From positions 1-15,764 of the forward strand of contig QNYI01000088.1 of the NCBI GenBank assembly GCA_003978805.1: a DNA stretch of 15,764 nucleotides. The letters are read 5' to 3'. This DNA is from Desulfurobacterium sp. (GTDB taxonomy: Bacteria > Aquificota > Aquificia > Desulfurobacteriales > Desulfurobacteriaceae). Every line of letters begins with the position of its first letter. Position 1 is the stretch's first letter. Under the pieces are notes generated by a model, which did not search any database, was not told where the DNA came from, and worked only from the letters and a program-made list of their open reading frames with translations. Positions 14,807 to 15,764 of the stretch are shown here, piece by piece. A program made the translations under genes and the position numbers.

Positions 14807-15764
14807 TTAACCGCTACTTGTCGGTGTGTTGAGGGAGAAGTAAATGTCCGGAGCATATCCTATGAGGCTTTCAAAGGCTTGGTTGTTGTCAGGGTAGGAA
14901 AAGTCCTTATAAACGTGGAAGCGAATCTGACGCTCCCCATCCTTGTTGTAAGGAACTTGGATGTGGGTAGTATCAGAAGTGTCATCAGTGTTTGAGTCAA
15001 GGGTAACTACATGGACGTACTCAATTGCGCTGTCAACTTTTTCAACATCGCCGTGGTCGTTGAGCGTGGATCCGTTATCATCACTATACTTTAGCTTAAC
15101 ATGGAAGATTCCGTGAATGTCCGCAGGATCAGAAGCATTATGATCAATAGCGTAGAAGACCTTTCCGCCAGTAGAAGGTAAAATTACATGCCTAAAGCCA
15201 TTATCATCTTTCTTTATAAGAATTACAGGCTCATCGGAGTCTATGTTGCCATCATCGTCTAAATCGTGCCAGTAGCGCTCGTAACCGTTAATATCACTAT
15301 CATACTTATAGTTGCTGTCTATAACATCATAATAGTCAGCCCCATCTGCAGGAGCACTTGTATGAGGTGAACAGCTTGTAGCTCCGGAATCGGCCGTTAT
15401 ACAAGTCGTTATAGTAACAGCGTCATCGGCACCGTGGGTTTTAAACACATACTCTTTATAGTCCGTTACAGTACTTGTAGTTCCGTTGACAGCAACGTCC
15501 TGACTAATTTTAAAGATTAAGTCATCTCCCCACTGACCAGCACTAAAGTTAGAAGAGTAATTAACTTTGTTCGTGTAAGGACCGTCAGAGGCCAAATCTT
15601 TATCGGTAAATACGTTGTCCCAGTTACTACCGCCGTCTTTGCTCACGTCAAGAGTGGCAACTTCTCCGTCGCTTGAGTCATCTCCTCCGGCAACAACCCT
15701 AAATGCAACACAGTGAGTTCCCGAATAAGAACCTCCGTTGGAATCCTTTGTCGGGAAGTCAATT
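14807..15764 (-). CDS. Unrecognised acidic, probably secreted protein with an EF-hand-like loop (partial, N-terminus off the window)
   Basis: The frame is open from the right edge to a stop at 14807, giving about 318 C-terminal residues; an internal GTG at 15646 is not the true start. I do not recognise a family. It is rich in Asp (42 in the last 279 residues), Ser, Thr, Asn, Gly and Tyr, poor in Lys, and appears beta-rich, like extracellular or cell-surface proteins. At 15230-15265 it encodes DLDDDGNIDSDE, an exact match to the calcium-binding pattern DxDxDGxIxxxE. Two cysteines in TCITADSGATSC could form a disulfide. No membrane helix or sorting motif is seen at the C-terminus, which ends NTPTSSG. 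Three tandem stops (TAATAATAA) and a strong terminator follow. Composition differs sharply from the Lys/Glu-rich neighbours. Confidence 0.7.
   Translation of the reverse strand, partial: IDFPTKDSNGGSYSGTHCVAFRVVAGGDDSSDGEVATLDVSKDGGSNWDNVFTDKDLASDGPYTNKVNYSSNFSAGQWGDDLIFKISQDVAVNGTTSTVTDYKEYVFKTHGADDAVTITTCITADSGATSCSPHTSAPADGADYYDVIDSNYKYDSDINGYERYWHDLDDDGNIDSDEPVILIKKDDNGFRHVILPSTGGKVFYAIDHNASDPADIHGIFHVKLKYSDDNGSTLNDHGDVEKVDSAIEYVHVVTLDSNTDDTSDTTHIQVPYNKDGERQIRFHVYKDFSYPDNNQAFESLIGYAPDIYFSLNTPTSSG

Noticed and set aside
1..15764. CRISPR arrays, insertion sequences or a defence island
   Set aside because: No spaced direct repeats, transposase, nuclease-helicase clusters or terminal inverted repeats were seen.

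Overview
The window reads as a chromosomal segment of a thermophilic, Gram-negative-type bacterium. The best guess is Aquificota, near the Desulfurobacteriaceae; this is inference from the sequence, not a database result. The reasons are proteins rich in Lys and Glu, heavy use of AGG and AAG/GAG codons, frequent TTG/GTG starts with strong Shine-Dalgarno (SD) sites, and a histidine phosphatase resembling the Hydrogenobacter metal-independent phosphoserine phosphatase. Wzi- and Wza-type proteins imply an outer membrane. Coding density is very high: there is no gap over 300 bases, and many genes overlap.

Left block (1-5531, minus strand): a surface-polysaccharide export operon transcribed leftwards, wzz-like > giant SLBB/Wza-like > wzi-like (cut by the window edge). 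Wzz would set chain length in the inner membrane, the SLBB protein would carry the polymer across the envelope, and Wzi would help anchor or assemble it at the surface. An 84-bp divergent region separates this operon from radA and contains overlapping opposed promoters plus a perfect 15-bp palindrome that looks like an operator.

Middle block (5552-10569): radA (plus) runs tail-to-tail into a six-helix membrane diguanylate cyclase (minus), overlapping it by 51 bp. Upstream of the cyclase is infB with its own promoter and intrinsic terminator.

Translation/housekeeping block (10612-12154, minus): tRNA-Arg(CCU), then rplS, rnhB and yraN, then infB. The protein genes overlap (rplS/rnhB 19 bp, rnhB/yraN 116 bp), and an infB promoter overlaps the yraN stop.

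Right block (12143-15764): aroC (plus) starts from a promoter whose -35 box abuts that of the tRNA. It meets sfsA (minus) with stop codons overlapping. sfsA lies downstream of, and overlaps by 23 bp, a PspA-like phosphatase gene. At the right edge is the 3' part of an unrecognised, very Asp-rich protein gene with one EF-hand-like calcium loop, three tandem stop codons and a strong terminator.

No CRISPR array, insertion sequence, integrase or rRNA is visible. The most unusual items are the seven-repeat SLBB exporter with an acidic insert, the operator-like palindrome, the palindrome encoding PAGGQAG inside wzz, the 116-bp rnhB/yraN overlap and the acidic EF-hand protein.
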